Positions 9,035 to 20,700 are shown, numbered from the stretch's first letter. The stretch is 64,000 nucleotides of DNA from Branchiostoma floridae (GCF_000003815.2 NC_049990.1:1940225-2004224), one strand, 5' to 3'. Made by a program: numbers and translations. The notes: generated from the letters alone by a model not told the origin.

Positions 9035-12000
9035 TTGAGTTTTGAGTTTATTATGATCCACATTTAGCCTCCTCAGAGGCTATTCTTCCTGTGGTCATTG
9101 TCACATACATATTTACACATTACATACAGTTAAAAACATACAAAGTAATATACATAGCAGTTGTTACACAATTTCTCAGTCGATATTTACAGTCCAATTT
9201 TGCAGTCCAATACTTGCTAATTGCTGTTCCATAACTGTGACATTCTGTACAGGAAGCGTCTTTTCTGAGAGTTGGATTTTGGTTTTGGTAGTCTGATCGT
9301 GTTCATTGAGCGTGTTCGGTAGTTGTGAATCTGAGACTGAAAGGTGATTTTGTCGTGCAGAGCTTTTGGTTGTTTGGTGAGCATTATTCTTTCGAAAGTG
9401 GCAAGGCTTTTCTGTTGAATCCTGTCCCTTACAGTCAGCCAGCCTAAGGTCTTCAGCATAGAGTCCACATGTGTGTAACGATCGCAACCAAGAGCAAGTC
9501 TTGCGGCCCTGTTCTGAACCACCTGTAGTCTTCTTATGTTGTTCTGTGTTGTGTTCCCCCAAACGGAGCAGCAGTAGTCTATATGTGGAATTATCAAGGC
9601 GTTGACTACGGCTATTCTCTGCTGACGTGGTAATAAGTCCTTAACTCTCCCCACCTGTGCCAAGCTTCTGTTGCACTTCTTAACTATTTGAGTTACGTGG
9701 CTGTCCCATGTGAGGTTTTGGTCAAGGTGCAGTCCGAGTAGCTTTACTGCGGGGCATTGTTCCAAACGTTGCCCCCTAAGTTCCAGCTCCAAAGGTGGCG
9801 CTTTCCTGGTTTTCTGTGCTGTTCCCACAAGCATCACTTTGGTTTTTCCATTATTCAGTTTTAGCATGTTTTCATCTGACCATGTTGCCACCCTTTCTAG
9901 GTCTATTTTGGTTTCTGTTCTTATATCATCCAATGTGTGTCCTCGCGTGTGAATCGTGCTATCATCCGCATATTGGTCTAATAATCCATTCTGTACCACC
10001 TCCGGCATATCATTTACATATATGTTATACAGCTGTGGTCCTAGGCAGCTGCCCTGTGGTACCCCACAGTGCAAGGTTCTCTGCTTGCTGTAGGCCCCAT
10101 TTGTATATACTTGCCATTTGCGGTTCGTCAGGTACGATTCAGTCCAGGACAACGCATCTTCAGTGAACCCGTACGTCGTCAGCTTCTTAAGAAGAAGAGC
10201 GTGGTCTACTAGATCAAATGCTGCGCTGTAGTCTAGTAGGACTACCGCTGTCATGAGCCCATTATCCATGTTGTCCAGCCAGTCGTCTGTCATCTTCAGT
10301 AAAGCCGTTTCAGTTGAGTGCAGTTTTCTATAGGCATGTTGTGCCTCAGATTGACAGTTTGACCGAAGTAGGTAGGATGCAATCTGCTCAGCAGCGATTC
10401 TCTCACATATCTTCCCACAAGCCGGAAGTAGACTCACAGGTCGCGAGTTTGGTCCAGATAGTGACTGCCTATTATCCTTAGGAATTGGGATGATTTTAGC
10501 ATGTTTCCATCTCGTGGGAAAGGTTCTTGTAGTAAATGAAAGGTTAATAATGTATGCCATTGGTCCAGCTATGGTATCTGAACTAATCCTTAACAGTTTA
10601 TTGTCGATTCCATCTTGACCTGGTGCTTTGCAGTCCTGAAGTTGTAAGAGGATCTTGTGCACGTCCTTGTCGGTTACAGGATCAAATGTGAAAGATGACT
10701 GACTAGGCAACACATGTGAGCTATCAGATGTTGATAGTCCAGGCAACGCATGTGAGTTATCAGATGAAAGTCCAGGTAACACATGTGAGTTATCAGATAA
10801 TAGTCCAGGCAGCACATTCAAGTTATCTGGTTGACCAGACAACACATGTGAGTTTAACGATTGTGAGTTTTCAGGTGATCCATGGGCATCCGTGCGGTCC
10901 ATGCAAGAACGAAGGTTGGCGACCTTATCCTCATAGTATCCAGCAAAGTGGTCTGCTATATCCATGGGTTTGGTCAGGAGCTTCCCATCTGCCACAATGC
11001 TAGTTGGACTCACTGTGTGTTTTCTCCCTAAAAGAGAGTTGATGGTATTCCATGTTTGTCTCGCATTTCCCGAGCACGATTCGAAGGTTTCTCTGTAAAA
11101 ACGTGTTTTTGCTTTGCGGCACAATGACACAACCCTGTTCCTCAGCTTTCGGAAAACTGCCCAGTCAGATTCAAGACCAGTTGCTTTCGCTCCTCTCTTT
11201 GCCTCGTCCCTTAGCTTCATCACTTCCTGTATGTCCGGGGTTAGCCAAGGGGCTGCGTTGGATCTGACTGTAAATTTCCTGATAGGGGCGTGGTTATCAC
11301 ATATGCCTTGTAAGATGTCTGTGAACATGTCCGTTGCCTCATTGACGTCATCAAAGTTGTAGACCAGGTGCCACGGCGCCTCACGTATGTCAGACAGAAA
11401 ATCCTCCTCCTTGAACAATTTGTATGACCTCTTGTGTACTGTTCTCGGTCCCTTTATGTGGATTTTGGACTTGCGCGTGAAAATCACAGCATCGTGGTCA
11501 GAAAAACCGATGGTTTGTAGTCTCAAATTGTCACATTTGTCCGGCTGGTTAGTGAAAACAAGATCAATGCAAGATGTTGTCATTGTCTGGCCTCTGTTTA
11601 CAGTTCTTGTGGGAACACCAACTAGTTGTTGCATACTGTAGCTTTCCGTCATTTCTTTCAGTCTCTTTGACGCATGTGAGTTTTGAATCCAGTCAATATT
11701 AAAGTCACCCAAAACGTAAGCTTCCTGTTGTTCACATGTGGCTCTATCTAACATCATTTCCAAGTTATCCATATACCCAGCATTTGAGTTTGGCGGCCTG
11801 TACAACACTGCAATTAGAAAAGGTCTCACATGTGGTAAGTGGCATGAAAGCCAAAGTACCTCTGCTGAGGGAAACATAAGATCTTCTCTAACGTTTGCCA
11901 CTATCATGTCTGTTGTATAAATGGCAACACCCCCACCCCTCCCATTCCTATCCCTTCTAACCAAACTGTAACCTTCTATATAAAGTTGTCCATCTGTTAT

Positions 12001-12811
12001 GGTATTGTCTAGATGTGTCTCTGTTACGGCCATTACGTGTATCTGGTTTTGGTTCATCAATAGTGCTAGATCGTTGACCTTATTGCGTAAACTACACACA
12101 TTGAGATGGGCTATGTTTAGACCCCGTGTTTTCGATTTGCTCATGCTTACAATTGTATATATATACAGAACAACAATAGCAAGTACTGAGATAAGCTTCA
12201 TTTCTCTGAGGTTTGGTAATTCTACTTTTCAAACCTACCTAATCTAATCGACCTAATCTGCTCTTTGTACAACAATGTACCTGTAGCCTAATTTACATAA
12301 CAAGCAACAGTCAAGGAATGAGGCGCAACGATCTAATCTAATTTACAGCTGCTTTGAATTTACATAACAATGGAGCTAAAATCCCAATACTAAAACGCTA
12401 TTACAGATCAATTACAAAACAGATCACAGGAAAATTTACTACTACTCTATCTAACACTGCACTCAGTCTAACGTGGTCTTGCTACAGTAGAATATTGCGC
12501 AAACTAGGAGTAAAATAGCACAGATTATTATAAAGGTAGTGCAGGGAGGTAAGAGGTCTTCAAGAGGCGTGCCCTCCCCACTATTCTCATCAACAGTGGT
12601 GGGGTTAACAGACTATCAAATATAACAATTTGCAGAAATAGTTATGTAAAAATGATACAACTAGGTAGTTCTTGGGTATCTAAGTATTGAATTGGATACA
12701 ACAAAGAGCATAGATTAGCAAAGGAAATGGTTGGATTTTTGTGGATTGATAATGAGCTTTTCTTGGAACAAAAAATATGGCTACCTGTAAGCTGATGACC
12801 TCTGACCTCCT
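9035..12811 (-). mobile_element. Non-LTR retrotransposon (CR1/L2-like LINE), apparently full length
   Basis: The element includes the intact ORF below, a ~610-base 5' region (12202-12811) and a ~180-base 3' region ending in ACTCAAA-type direct repeats (9035-9050 on the plus strand: TTGAGTTTTGAG). It is flanked by a 7-base duplication, CGGATCT, at 9028-9034 and 12812-12818, where other units read CGGCTCT without interruption. No ORF1 (gag-like) is visible in the 5' region. Confidence 0.85.
9217..12201 (-). CDS. LINE ORF2-type endonuclease/reverse transcriptase, intact
   Basis: Protein of 994 residues that would nick target DNA and prime reverse transcription there. An APE-type endonuclease spans residues ~27-240: N34 in IAHLNVCSLRNK, E61 in VTETHLD, GDFN at 165-168, SDHD at 234-237. 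Reverse transcriptase spans ~520-780: KAPGQDGID, LLDYSAAFD at 655-663, GVPQGSCLGP at 713-722, YADD at 744-747. Residues 444-500 of the linker hold a short repeat unit (SHVLPGLSSDN-like, about four to five copies). The N-terminus is hydrophobic (MKLISVLAIVVLYIYTIVSM), odd for this family; the true start could be the Met at residue 20. The ORF has no stop or frameshift, so the copy is young. Confidence 0.92.
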   Translation of the reverse strand: MKLISVLAIVVLYIYTIVSMSKSKTRGLNIAHLNVCSLRNKVNDLALLMNQNQIHVMAVTETHLDNTITDGQLYIEGYSLVRRDRNGRGGGVAIYTTDMIVANVREDLMFPSAEVLWLSCHLPHVRPFLIAVLYRPPNSNAGYMDNLEMMLDRATCEQQEAYVLGDFNIDWIQNSHASKRLKEMTESYSMQQLVGVPTRTVNRGQTMTTSCIDLVFTNQPDKCDNLRLQTIGFSDHDAVIFTRKSKIHIKGPRTVHKRSYKLFKEEDFLSDIREAPWHLVYNFDDVNEATDMFTDILQGICDNHAPIRKFTVRSNAAPWLTPDIQEVMKLRDEAKRGAKATGLESDWAVFRKLRNRVVSLCRKAKTRFYRETFESCSGNARQTWNTINSLLGRKHTVSPTSIVADGKLLTKPMDIADHFAGYYEDKVANLRSCMDRTDAHGSPENSQSLNSHVLSGQPDNLNVLPGLLSDNSHVLPGLSSDNSHALPGLSTSDSSHVLPSQSSFTFDPVTDKDVHKILLQLQDCKAPGQDGIDNKLLRISSDTIAGPMAYIINLSFTTRTFPTRWKHAKIIPIPKDNRQSLSGPNSRPVSLLPACGKICERIAAEQIASYLLRSNCQSEAQHAYRKLHSTETALLKMTDDWLDNMDNGLMTAVVLLDYSAAFDLVDHALLLKKLTTYGFTEDALSWTESYLTNRKWQVYTNGAYSKQRTLHCGVPQGSCLGPQLYNIYVNDMPEVVQNGLLDQYADDSTIHTRGHTLDDIRTETKIDLERVATWSDENMLKLNNGKTKVMLVGTAQKTRKAPPLELELRGQRLEQCPAVKLLGLHLDQNLTWDSHVTQIVKKCNRSLAQVGRVKDLLPRQQRIAVVNALIIPHIDYCCSVWGNTTQNNIRRLQVVQNRAARLALGCDRYTHVDSMLKTLGWLTVRDRIQQKSLATFERIMLTKQPKALHDKITFQSQIHNYRTRSMNTIRLPKPKSNSQKRRFLYRMSQLWNSN

Positions 12812-13083
12812 CGGATCTGTGATATTGAGCACTGGTGGATAATCCTACAGAGATCGTGTGTTTATTAACAATGTTCAGGGAAAATGAAATGATCAGATAA
12901 TTGGCCCCAAGTGACTTTCAAAGATAACCAAGCAGGTCTTCCGGCCTTGGTACTTCGTGTGCTAGATATCTCGTGTTATTATGATTGGGATGATAAATAA
13001 ATGGGACGTTCCTGTATATTTCTCATATACTAGTATTAACAAATTGAATTTGAAAGAAAAACAACATGTTTATTTTCGAACTG
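12812..13083. other. Inter-unit spacer before ZU3
   Basis: Homologous to other spacers (GTGATATTGAGCACTGGTGGATAATCC, then CTTCCGGCCTTGGTACTTCGTGTGCTAGATATC). It continues the spacer broken at 9034 by the LINE. No gene seen. Confidence 0.6.
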
Positions 13084-13940
13084 TTTATTCTAAAGCAACT
13101 GTTAACAAAATAGGTAAATAAAGATAATAACAACAAAGAAAGTTAGAAATCGGTAAACTGATCTTATCTTACAACATTCTTAACACTTCTGCTAGTTTTC
13201 AAATTATCTTATCTAAACTGAAACTGCGAATCTTAAAACAAACGCCCAGAAACAGCTATTCCTAGAAGAGTACAATAACAATAGATCTATTATCATCTCA
13301 GGTTGTAAAATCACCCGTAAAGGGGGAACTCTTTCACTTTTAGAAATAAACTTGCTACGGTTCATATTTAAAAAAGGTACAAAAACAATGATAAGTTTTA
13401 GTAGTAAGTTGTTTTTTTACAAGAAAAAAACATGAATTTACCATAATACAAGTTAACGATAAAAATCAAAACACGAAATGCTTCAAACAAAACATCTTAG
13501 AAACGAAATTCTATTTTTCTCTTTGTGGACATACTTCGTAACTAACTTAAGTTTGCTATGGAACGATTAATACAACATCTGCAATATTCCACTGTAGAAG
13601 TTACACAACAGGAAATGAACTTGAACATGATACACATCCAAGAAAACTACAATCTTACAAACTACATTCTACAATAACACGGCTAACAGAACTTCAATAT
13701 TTATATGGGATCAAACCGGACCGCATAACAGAAAAGGCTGGCGCCTCGCGAACTGAACTAGCTTTACTGACAACTTGTCAGTGCACGTAACTTTTCAGGT
13801 TCAACCGCTGACTAAACTGTCAGATCTGATTCACTTCCTCACCTGCTGGCTTCATTAGTACAACTAACATCTGTTTGTCAACAATGTGAGCCAGGTTGTG
13901 TCTCGTAAGACCAAGCTGACTGAAATGCTTGCTCAACTCC
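13084..13940 (-). other. ZU3 3' UTR with poly(A) signal and relic finger
   Basis: AATAAA (TTTATT at 13084-13089 on the plus strand) lies ~850 bases past the stop. At 13850-13940 the minus strand holds decayed finger sequence (an AGTGTGAGGAGTTGAGCAAGCATTTCAGTCAGCTTGG-type run at the left), now beyond the stop codon. Confidence 0.65.
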
Positions 13941-14873
13941 TCACACTTCAACAAGTTCTGTTCTGTGAGTTTCTATATGTTTCTTCAGACTATACAGCCG
14001 ACTAAACTGTCTGCTGCACTCATCACACCTGTAGGGCTTCTCCCCTGTGTGAGTCCTCTTGTGTGTCTTCAAATTACCCAGCTCACTGAACTGCCTGCTG
14101 CACCCCTCACACGTGTAGGGTTTCTCGCCTGTGTGAGTCCGCATGTGAGTCTTCAGATGATGGAAAAGACTAAACTGTCTGCTGCACTCCTCACACTTGT
14201 AAGGTTTCTCACCTGTATGAGTCCGCATGTGTTTGTTCAGATGACCCAGCTCACTGAACTGCCTGCTGCACTCCACACACGCATAGGGTTTCTCCCCTGT
14301 GTGAGTCCTCATGTGAGTTTTCAGATGACCTAGCTGATTGAACTGCCTGCTGCACTCCTCACATATGTAGGGTTTCTCCCCTGTGTGAGTCCTCATGTGA
14401 GTTTTCAGATCACCCAGCCGACTGAACTGCTTGTTGCACTCCTCACATCTGTAGGGCTTCTCACCTGTGTGAGTGCGCAAGTGATTCTTTAGAGCATCCA
14501 GCTGACTGAACCGACTGCTGCACTCCTCACACTTGTACGGCTTTTCACCTGTGTGAGTGCGCATGTGAGTCTTCAGATTACACAGCTTACTGAACGGCTT
14601 ACTGCACTCCTCACACTTGTAAGGTTTCTCACCTGTGTGAGTACGAATGTGTTCCTCAAGATGACCCAGCCGACTGAACTGCTTTCTGCACTCCTCACAC
14701 CTGTAAGGTTTCTCACCTGTATGAGTCCGCATGTATTCCTTAAGTTGTCTGAACTGCCCGTTGCACTCCTCACGCTTGTAGCGTTTCTTCTCTCTGACAG
14801 ATCGCACAGAAGAACCCTTTTCCGACTTTCTCCTGACGTCACCCAAGCTCTGGGCACTGCTTGTTGTCGACAT
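13941..14873 (-). CDS. ZU3: C2H2 zinc-finger protein, 9 intact fingers
   Basis: Protein of 310 residues, N-terminus [20 protein letters not shown]. The first finger is dead: its first Cys is Arg (KREECNGQF) and the helix is shortened (FRQLKEYMRTH), losing a zinc-binding His. Nine good fingers follow with helix -1/3/6 residues RHE, KNT, QAN, RDT, QHT, EHK, LHT, ENT, RSK. It ends HIETHRTELVEV, a tail shared with ZU5 and close to ZU6 and ZU13. Exon 2 begins at 14895; the acceptor is CAACAG, slightly off the family consensus CTACAG. Confidence 0.92.
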   Translation of the reverse strand: MSTTSSAQSLGDVRRKSEKGSSVRSVREKKRYKREECNGQFRQLKEYMRTHTGEKPYRCEECRKQFSRLGHLEEHIRTHTGEKPYKCEECSKPFSKLCNLKTHMRTHTGEKPYKCEECSSRFSQLDALKNHLRTHTGEKPYRCEECNKQFSRLGDLKTHMRTHTGEKPYICEECSRQFNQLGHLKTHMRTHTGEKPYACVECSRQFSELGHLNKHMRTHTGEKPYKCEECSRQFSLFHHLKTHMRTHTGEKPYTCEGCSRQFSELGNLKTHKRTHTGEKPYRCDECSRQFSRLYSLKKHIETHRTELVEV

Positions 14874-14895
14874 CCTTCTAGATCTTGTGTAACTT

Positions 14896-16187
14896 CTGTT
14901 GAGCCAATAGAAACGATCAAGTTAGATAAATTTCATCCATACTGGTCATAGCAATGCATGAATTTTTAAGTGAGGCGTATTAAATGGCGAAAATGTGGTC
15001 TATATTTGCCACAGAAACAGCATTTTCACGGAAAAGAGAAGCAAGCAATAGAATTCTGCCAAATTGCACGCAGAAATCACGGCCAATCACAGCGTGTAAG
15101 CTCAGCGCGCTGACAAGAACCTGGTCTGCAGTCTGTAGCTTTGACTTTGGATTCCACTTCGATTTTGTCACGAAAACCGGGTTTTTAATGAGGTGACCGA
15201 ATGCGAAAGGGGCCGACATCTATTGTTTACGAGCATAACAATACAGCAAAAACAAAGGAGTATGACTTTTGACGCATAACGCCACCCCACGCTTGTAGCA
15301 ACAGTGAAAACATAAGAATCTCTTCAAAACATCTTATCAATTTTCCGGTAAAATGAGTGAAATCACTCGGTCAAACTTCAGCGAAAACAGATGCTTTTTG
15401 TTCCACGTTGTCCCCGAATGTGCAACTAGAAAAGGCTAAATGTGAAAATACGTCTAAGGATTGGTTTCTGAATCTCCCCTTAAAATAAGGAACACGCCAT
15501 GATGAACACCAGATTAATCTCCAAACAGATCCACGGTGGCGTGATATAGTATCAAACCCACCGGTGCCCATTTGACTCCCTTTGGCTGGCTACACTCCCT
15601 GGTCAGCTTTGATACTATGTTATGGCATCGTAGGATCTGCTTGGAGATTACACCAGATGTCAGAAAATGGCGGGGTCCGGAAGTTTCCGACCCAGGGGCG
15701 AATGGAGGGGTTTACAGTATACTGTACATATATCAACTGCGCCGTTTATACCAGTAAGGTGTTTCTTAACACCAATAAACACTACAAAATCGACTTTTGG
15801 AAAAGCAAATAAGCGTATCACACATGCAGTTTTCCTAGTTTTAACGATTACAACGCCACAAACTCATAAAAGAAAGATCTATAAACCCCTGAAGGGCCCC
15901 AAAATTTGTTTACGTTATCTTCCGCCTTTTCTCCTCGATCCTCGCTTCCTCTGTGTGAATTGAATAAACAGTGTGACAGAAAATTTCCTCTATTTTAGGT
16001 CAGGAAACAGCAAAGTTCAAAAGGAACATGAGGATCATTTCCCTCTGCAGGTTATGGTCTGTTTTGCAACACCCACAGAAGACGGTTTACCAGTTGACGG
16101 GACCGCCTACCGAAACACGACAGTACACGCTTAAATTCTCTGTCAAATCTAGAGTTTCTGGAGTCAAAATACAGCTGATCGTCTTAC
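14896..16187 (-). other. ZU3 intron
   Basis: ~1.29 kb, donor CAG|GTAAG at 16186-16187. Usual conserved blocks, interrupted by a 136-bp fold-back element (15515-15650). No coding region recognised. Confidence 0.72.
15515..15650. mobile_element. MITE, TCTCCAAGCAGA-type ends
   Basis: The ends TAATCTCCAAACAGATCC and GGATCTGCTTGGAGATTA are inverted repeats. A further inner pair (GATATAGTATCAAA / TTTGATACTATG) makes it a near-hairpin. CACCAGAT flanks both sides (15507-15514 and 15651-15658), splitting the intron block GAACACCAGATGT found intact in other units. No coding capacity. Confidence 0.85.
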
Positions 16188-16350
16188 CTGAACAAACTTC
16201 AAGACAAGTCGGTCCCACAAACACCAGTAGGTTGTCTCTAAAGCCGCGAAAGTTGTGGTCTTTGCTCCGGAAGGACGGGAACTGTTCCAAACCGCTGTCG
16301 CTCTCGACTCTCCGAGTAAACAGGAAGACGGCGTCATGTGACCCGGAAGT
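16188..16350 (-). promoter_or_regulatory. ZU3 exon 1 and promoter core
   Basis: Donor end at 16188. TCATGTGACCCGGAAGT at 16334-16350 is identical to the ZU2 core. Confidence 0.72.
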
Positions 16351-17063
16351 GATCTTTTGTTTTGGGCCAAACATCATCTCCTGGTTATCCAATAGTTGTC
16401 GCGACATCGCTCAGTTGAAAGCTGAGGTTGTAGTAATGATATAATTTAGAAGAGCCAATTGTACAAGATAAAATTGAGAAATGATGTTACATGTATTAAA
16501 TGTATTACAGGTATGCGATATGGTTTAGCCGGCGTCCATGGGCGCCGCCATTTTGTTTCTCAGTGGTGTATGATGGGAATGGGTGTTGCAATTTCGATGT
16601 TACGTTGAGGAGGAATGTTATGAGCGTGTGGTTGCGGTCTTGACGGATATAAAGAGACGGCAGACAGAATGTTTGGTGAGTTTTATGGTGTCATGGCGTT
16701 TTTTAATCCCTACTGACTACATACTGTCCACATACATTACCAACCGTCAGTAGCGTTGTAGACGCACATTAAAGCTTCTACTACTAAGTCACAGACCAGC
16801 TCTGTGATATTGAACATTGGTGGATAATCCTACAGAGATGGTGTGTATATTAACAGTTCAGGTGTTGGGAAAATGAAATTATCATATAATAGGCCCCTGG
16901 CGACTTTAAGAGATACTGCTGCAGGACTTACCGTCTTGGTATCTCGTGTACTAGATATCCCGTGTTCTATTGCTTAGCATGATAAGTAAATGAGAATTTC
17001 CAACGTTTCTCATGTGCTAACAAATTCAATGTGTAAGAAAAACTACATGCATGGTTCGAACTG
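16351..17063. promoter_or_regulatory. Type I spacer between ZU3 promoter and ZU4 3' end
   Basis: YY1-like GCCGCCATTTTG at 16544-16555 and plus-strand TATAAA at 16648-16653. The rest (TTTTTAATCCCTACTGACTAC, CATACATTACCAACCGTCAGTAG, GGTGGATAATCC) is conserved between units. No ORF. Confidence 0.5.
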
Positions 17064-18120
17064 TTTATTTGAAACAACTTTTTTTTTTAACAAAATGGAT
17101 GGATACAAACTATTACAGTCAATAACAAAGATAGATATTAATAAGTAAAGTCATCTTATACTACAAGAGTATTGGTCTATTGTTCTAAACAAAGTACCAC
17201 AATAAACAACTAAGATAATAACTAATAAGGAAAATAAGCTTATCTTACAAAATCATGAACACCTCTATTGGTCTACTGTTCTCCCATCTTACTGCAAGTC
17301 TAAAATCTATAACGTTACGGAACATAGCTAGAGATATAAATGTACTATTCCTAGGAGAAAAGGAAAATAATAAGTTTACTACTCTTCTTCTTTAGACATT
17401 GACTTAGTACTGTTCATTGAATGTCGATGAAGGTACAAAAACAATCTTCAATGTTAAGTTCTAGTTCTACTTTACAAATCAGTGTTAGTTTCTGGCTTAG
17501 TTTCAAAATACATGTAAATGTTACGTTCTATCTAGAAAAGGGATGCTACTTCATTAGCAAACCATCAAACACCTTTAAAGGAATTGCAAAACAGCCAACA
17601 AAATTCTACTTTTTCCTGCCTTGTAGACATATCTTACTACTGTTCTACAGATATACCAAAACGTGCTGGTTCTAGTTAACTTCTAGTTTACTACAAAACA
17701 ATTAAAACAAGATCTACAATAGTTGGCTTCTAGTTTGCTACGAAACAGTTCTAACAAGATGTGCAGTATTCCACAGAAGTTACGAAACAGGAAATGAAAT
17801 GAAACATGATACACACTCAACAAAACTACCATCTTGGAACACCACGGGTAAGCGAACTTCACTTTTTACATGGAATCAAAATGAATCCCATAACAGAAAA
17901 GGCTGGCGCCTCAAAAACATGACCTGAACTGGCTTTACTGACAACATGTCAGTGCATGTAACTTTTCAGGTTCAACCGCTGACTAAACTGTCTGATCTGA
18001 TTCACTTCCCCACCTGCTGGCTTCATCGGTACACTTAACACCTGTTTCTCACCTGTGTGAGTCTACCAATGCCATTTACTGACGGAAATGCTAACTTGAC
18101 TCCCTCACACTTGTTCAAGT
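17064..18120 (-). other. ZU4 3' UTR with poly(A) signal and relic fingers
   Basis: AATAAA at 17064-17069 (as TTTATT), ~1.05 kb past the stop. Bases ~18000-18115 keep remnants of fingers (CACCTGTTTCTCACCTGTGTGAGT and ACTCCCTCACACTTGTTCAAG on the plus strand), out of frame and past the stop. Confidence 0.65.
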
Positions 18121-18960
18121 TCATTTGTGAGTTTCCATGTGTTTCTTTAGACTGTACTGCCGACTGAACTGCTTGCTGCACTCCTCACACCTGTAAGGTT
18201 TCTTACCTGTATGAGTCCGTATGTGTTTCTTCAGATCACCCAGCTGACTGAACTGCTTGCTGCACTCCTCACACTTGTAGGGTTTCTCCCCTGTGTGAGT
18301 CCGCATGTGTTTCTTCAGATTACTCAGGTGACTGAACTGCTTGCTGCACTGCTCACACCTGTAAGGTTTCTCACCTGTGTGAGTCCGTATGTGTTTTTTC
18401 AGATCACCCACCTGACCGAAATGCCTGCTGCACTCCTCACACTTGTAGGGTTTTTCCCCTGTGTGAGTCCGCATGTGCGTCTTGAAAGATTCCAGGTGAC
18501 TAAACTGCCTGCTGCACTCCTCACACTTGTAAGGTTTCTCTCCTGTGTGAGTTCGCATGTGCGTCTTGAGAGATTCCAGCCGACTAAACTGCCTGCTGCA
18601 CTCCTCACACCTGTAGGGTTTCTCACCTGTGTGAGTCAGCAAGTGATTCTTTAGAGTATTCAGGTGACTGAACTGACTGCTGCATGCCTCACACCTGTAA
18701 GGTTTCTCACCGGTGTGAGTCCGCATGTGAGCCTTCAGATTACCCAGCTTACTGAACTGCCTGCTGCACTCCTCACACCTGTAGGGTTTCTCACCTGTGT
18801 GAGTACGAATGTGTTCCTCAAGATGACTCAGCTTACTGAACTGCCTGCTGCACTCCTCACACTTGTAGCGTTTCTCACGTCTGACAGATCGCACAGAAAT
18901 ATCCATTTCCGTCTTTCTCCTGACGCCACCCAAACTCTGGGCACGGCTTGTTGTCGACAT
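18121..18960 (-). CDS. ZU4: 9-finger C2H2 zinc-finger protein
   Basis: Protein of 279 residues, N-terminus [20 protein letters not shown]. Helix -1/3/6 residues: KHE, KNA, HTN, RST, HST, QDK, HNK, QDK, RSK. The linker after finger 8 is TGKKPY. Fingers 4 and 5 share RLES/HLES helices and look like an internal duplication. The whole unit, from 3' UTR to the promoter fold-back, is a close copy of ZU12, which has two fewer fingers. Exon 2 starts at 18979. Confidence 0.93.
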   Translation of the reverse strand: MSTTSRAQSLGGVRRKTEMDISVRSVRREKRYKCEECSRQFSKLSHLEEHIRTHTGEKPYRCEECSRQFSKLGNLKAHMRTHTGEKPYRCEACSSQFSHLNTLKNHLLTHTGEKPYRCEECSRQFSRLESLKTHMRTHTGEKPYKCEECSRQFSHLESFKTHMRTHTGEKPYKCEECSRHFGQVGDLKKHIRTHTGEKPYRCEQCSKQFSHLSNLKKHMRTHTGEKPYKCEECSKQFSQLGDLKKHIRTHTGKKPYRCEECSKQFSRQYSLKKHMETHK

Positions 18961-18979
18961 CCTTCTAGATTTGCAACTT

Positions 18980-19859
18980 CTGTAGAGACAATAGGAACGA
19001 TCAAGTCAGAGACGCTCAATGCTAGTTTATCCATAGCCCACAATGCATGAATTTTAGCATAAGGCCTAGTGAGCCGCGAAATTGCGGTTAATTTTGCCAT
19101 TGACACAGATTTTTGCTATGAATAGAATTCGCTGAAATCACTGCAAACTAAAAGCTCAAATGCGCTGGCGAGAACGCCGTCTGCAGTCTGGCCCTTTGGG
19201 TTTAGCTGTTTTCCTTCTATTTTGTCATGAAAATGACTTCAAATGAGATTAACGTATGTGAAAGGGACCGACATCTATTGTTTAAGAGCATAACAATAGG
19301 GCGAAAACAAAGGAGTGCGACTCTTGACGATAGACGCCACCCCACGCTTGTAGCTACAGTGAAAACAAATAAACGGTGACCGAATCTCTCGACTTCTGAT
19401 TAATTTCTCGGTAAAATGTGTGAAATAACTTTGTATCACGTAGTCACTGAATGAGAAAACCCTAAAACTGAAATCACATCCAAGCATCAGTTACTGAACC
19501 TCCCCGTAAAATAAGGAACACGCCATGATGGCGGAAATCTTCCGACCCAGGGGCGGGCAGATTGGTTTTACAGTATCCCGTACATATATCAATTACGCCC
19601 TGCATACCAATAAAACTTTTTCTACATCAATGAAAACACTTGAAAATTGATCCTGCAATTGAACATACACCTAAACACGCATTTTGATGGGTACAACCCA
19701 AGCAGTTGCTAAAAGAAAGACCCTCGGTAAACCCCTCATGGCCCCAACATTTGTTTACGTTGTTTTCTGCCTCCCTCTTCGCTTCCCCTCCTGAACACGC
19801 TTGAGTTTTCTGTCAATTCTACAGACGTTTTACAGTCAGGATACAACAGATCGTCTTAC
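18980..19859 (-). other. ZU4 intron
   Basis: 880 bases, the shortest intron, donor CAG|GTAAG at 19858-19859. Nearly colinear with the ZU12 intron but lacking the 98-bp MITE there, so it preserves the empty site (GAACACGCCATGATGGCGG at ~19516). Confidence 0.75.
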
Positions 19860-20035
19860 CTGGACAAACGTAAACTCAAGCCTTGCACACAAACACCAGT
19901 AGGTTGTCTCTAAAGCCGCGAAAGTTTTTGCTCCGGAAGGACAAGGACCTTGGGAAGGACGGGAACTTTTCCCAACCGCTGTTGATCCGCCACGTAGAGT
20001 AAACAGGAAGTCTCGGTGCAGATGACCCGGAAATA
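19860..20035 (-). promoter_or_regulatory. ZU4 exon 1 and promoter core (type III)
   Basis: Donor end at 19860. The core at 20021-20033 reads GATGACCCGGAAA: the E-box half is degraded and the ETS site is CCGGAAA instead of CCGGAAGT. An in-frame TAG lies further upstream in exon 1, so it remains 5' UTR. Confidence 0.65.
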
Positions 20036-20101
20036 TTCAATGATCATAGGTCAACCATCATCACCTGATTACTCCACAATTGTCGCGATATTGTATTCTC
20101 A

Positions 20102-20263
20102 AAGCAGAGGTTTGGTTCCGACGTATCTCTAGGCCTTTTTTGTGGGGCTTTTTATTTTTGTCCCCCTTTCTCCGTTTTCGCCAGCCAAACATGAGGAAAT
20201 GTAAGAAAATAGAAAGCCTGATAAAAACATCAAAAGACGTCAGTCGAAGCCAAACCTCTGCTT
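20102..20263. mobile_element. Fold-back MITE, AAGCAGAGGTT ends (162-bp form)
   Basis: Starts AAGCAGAGGTTTGG and ends CCAAACCTCTGCTT; longer imperfect pairing extends inside (CGACGT / ACGTCAGTCG) and outside (TGTCGCGATATT / AATATCGCGA). A copy sits at the same place in ZU12 (57479-57641). Confidence 0.8.
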
Positions 20264-20700
20264 GAAGCGCTTAATATCGCGAGAACAGTTGAATAAACTG
20301 GAAATGACATTTGACCAATGATTATAGCCGTAACTGCAGCTGAACCTCTGCTTAACCCAACTGTTTTTGTTTAATTTTTTTTTCTCACTGTAATAATTGT
20401 TGTAGCAGATTAAAGATTCCAGCCACACCCCGGCCCTGTGATATCGGTGGACCATACTTCAGAGATTGTGTGTCATTATTTAACACTGATGTGGTGTTGG
20501 GAAACTAAAATGATTAGATAATCGGCCTCCAATGACTTTGAGTTTCAAAGACACTACAGCAGGACTTCCGGTCTTGGTATCACGTGTGATAAATATCCCG
20601 TGTTCTTTTGGTTGGGACATAAGTAAATGTGAATTTCCCATATTTCTCATGTAATTATAAATTCAAGGTGAAATAACAACTACATGCATGGTTCCAACTA
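20264..20700. other. Spacer between ZU4 promoter and ZU5 3' end
   Basis: Contains an isolated MITE end (GCTGAACCTCTGCTTA near 20340) and the common spacer blocks (GTGATATCGGTGG, CTTCCGGTCTTGGTATC). No gene. Confidence 0.5.
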
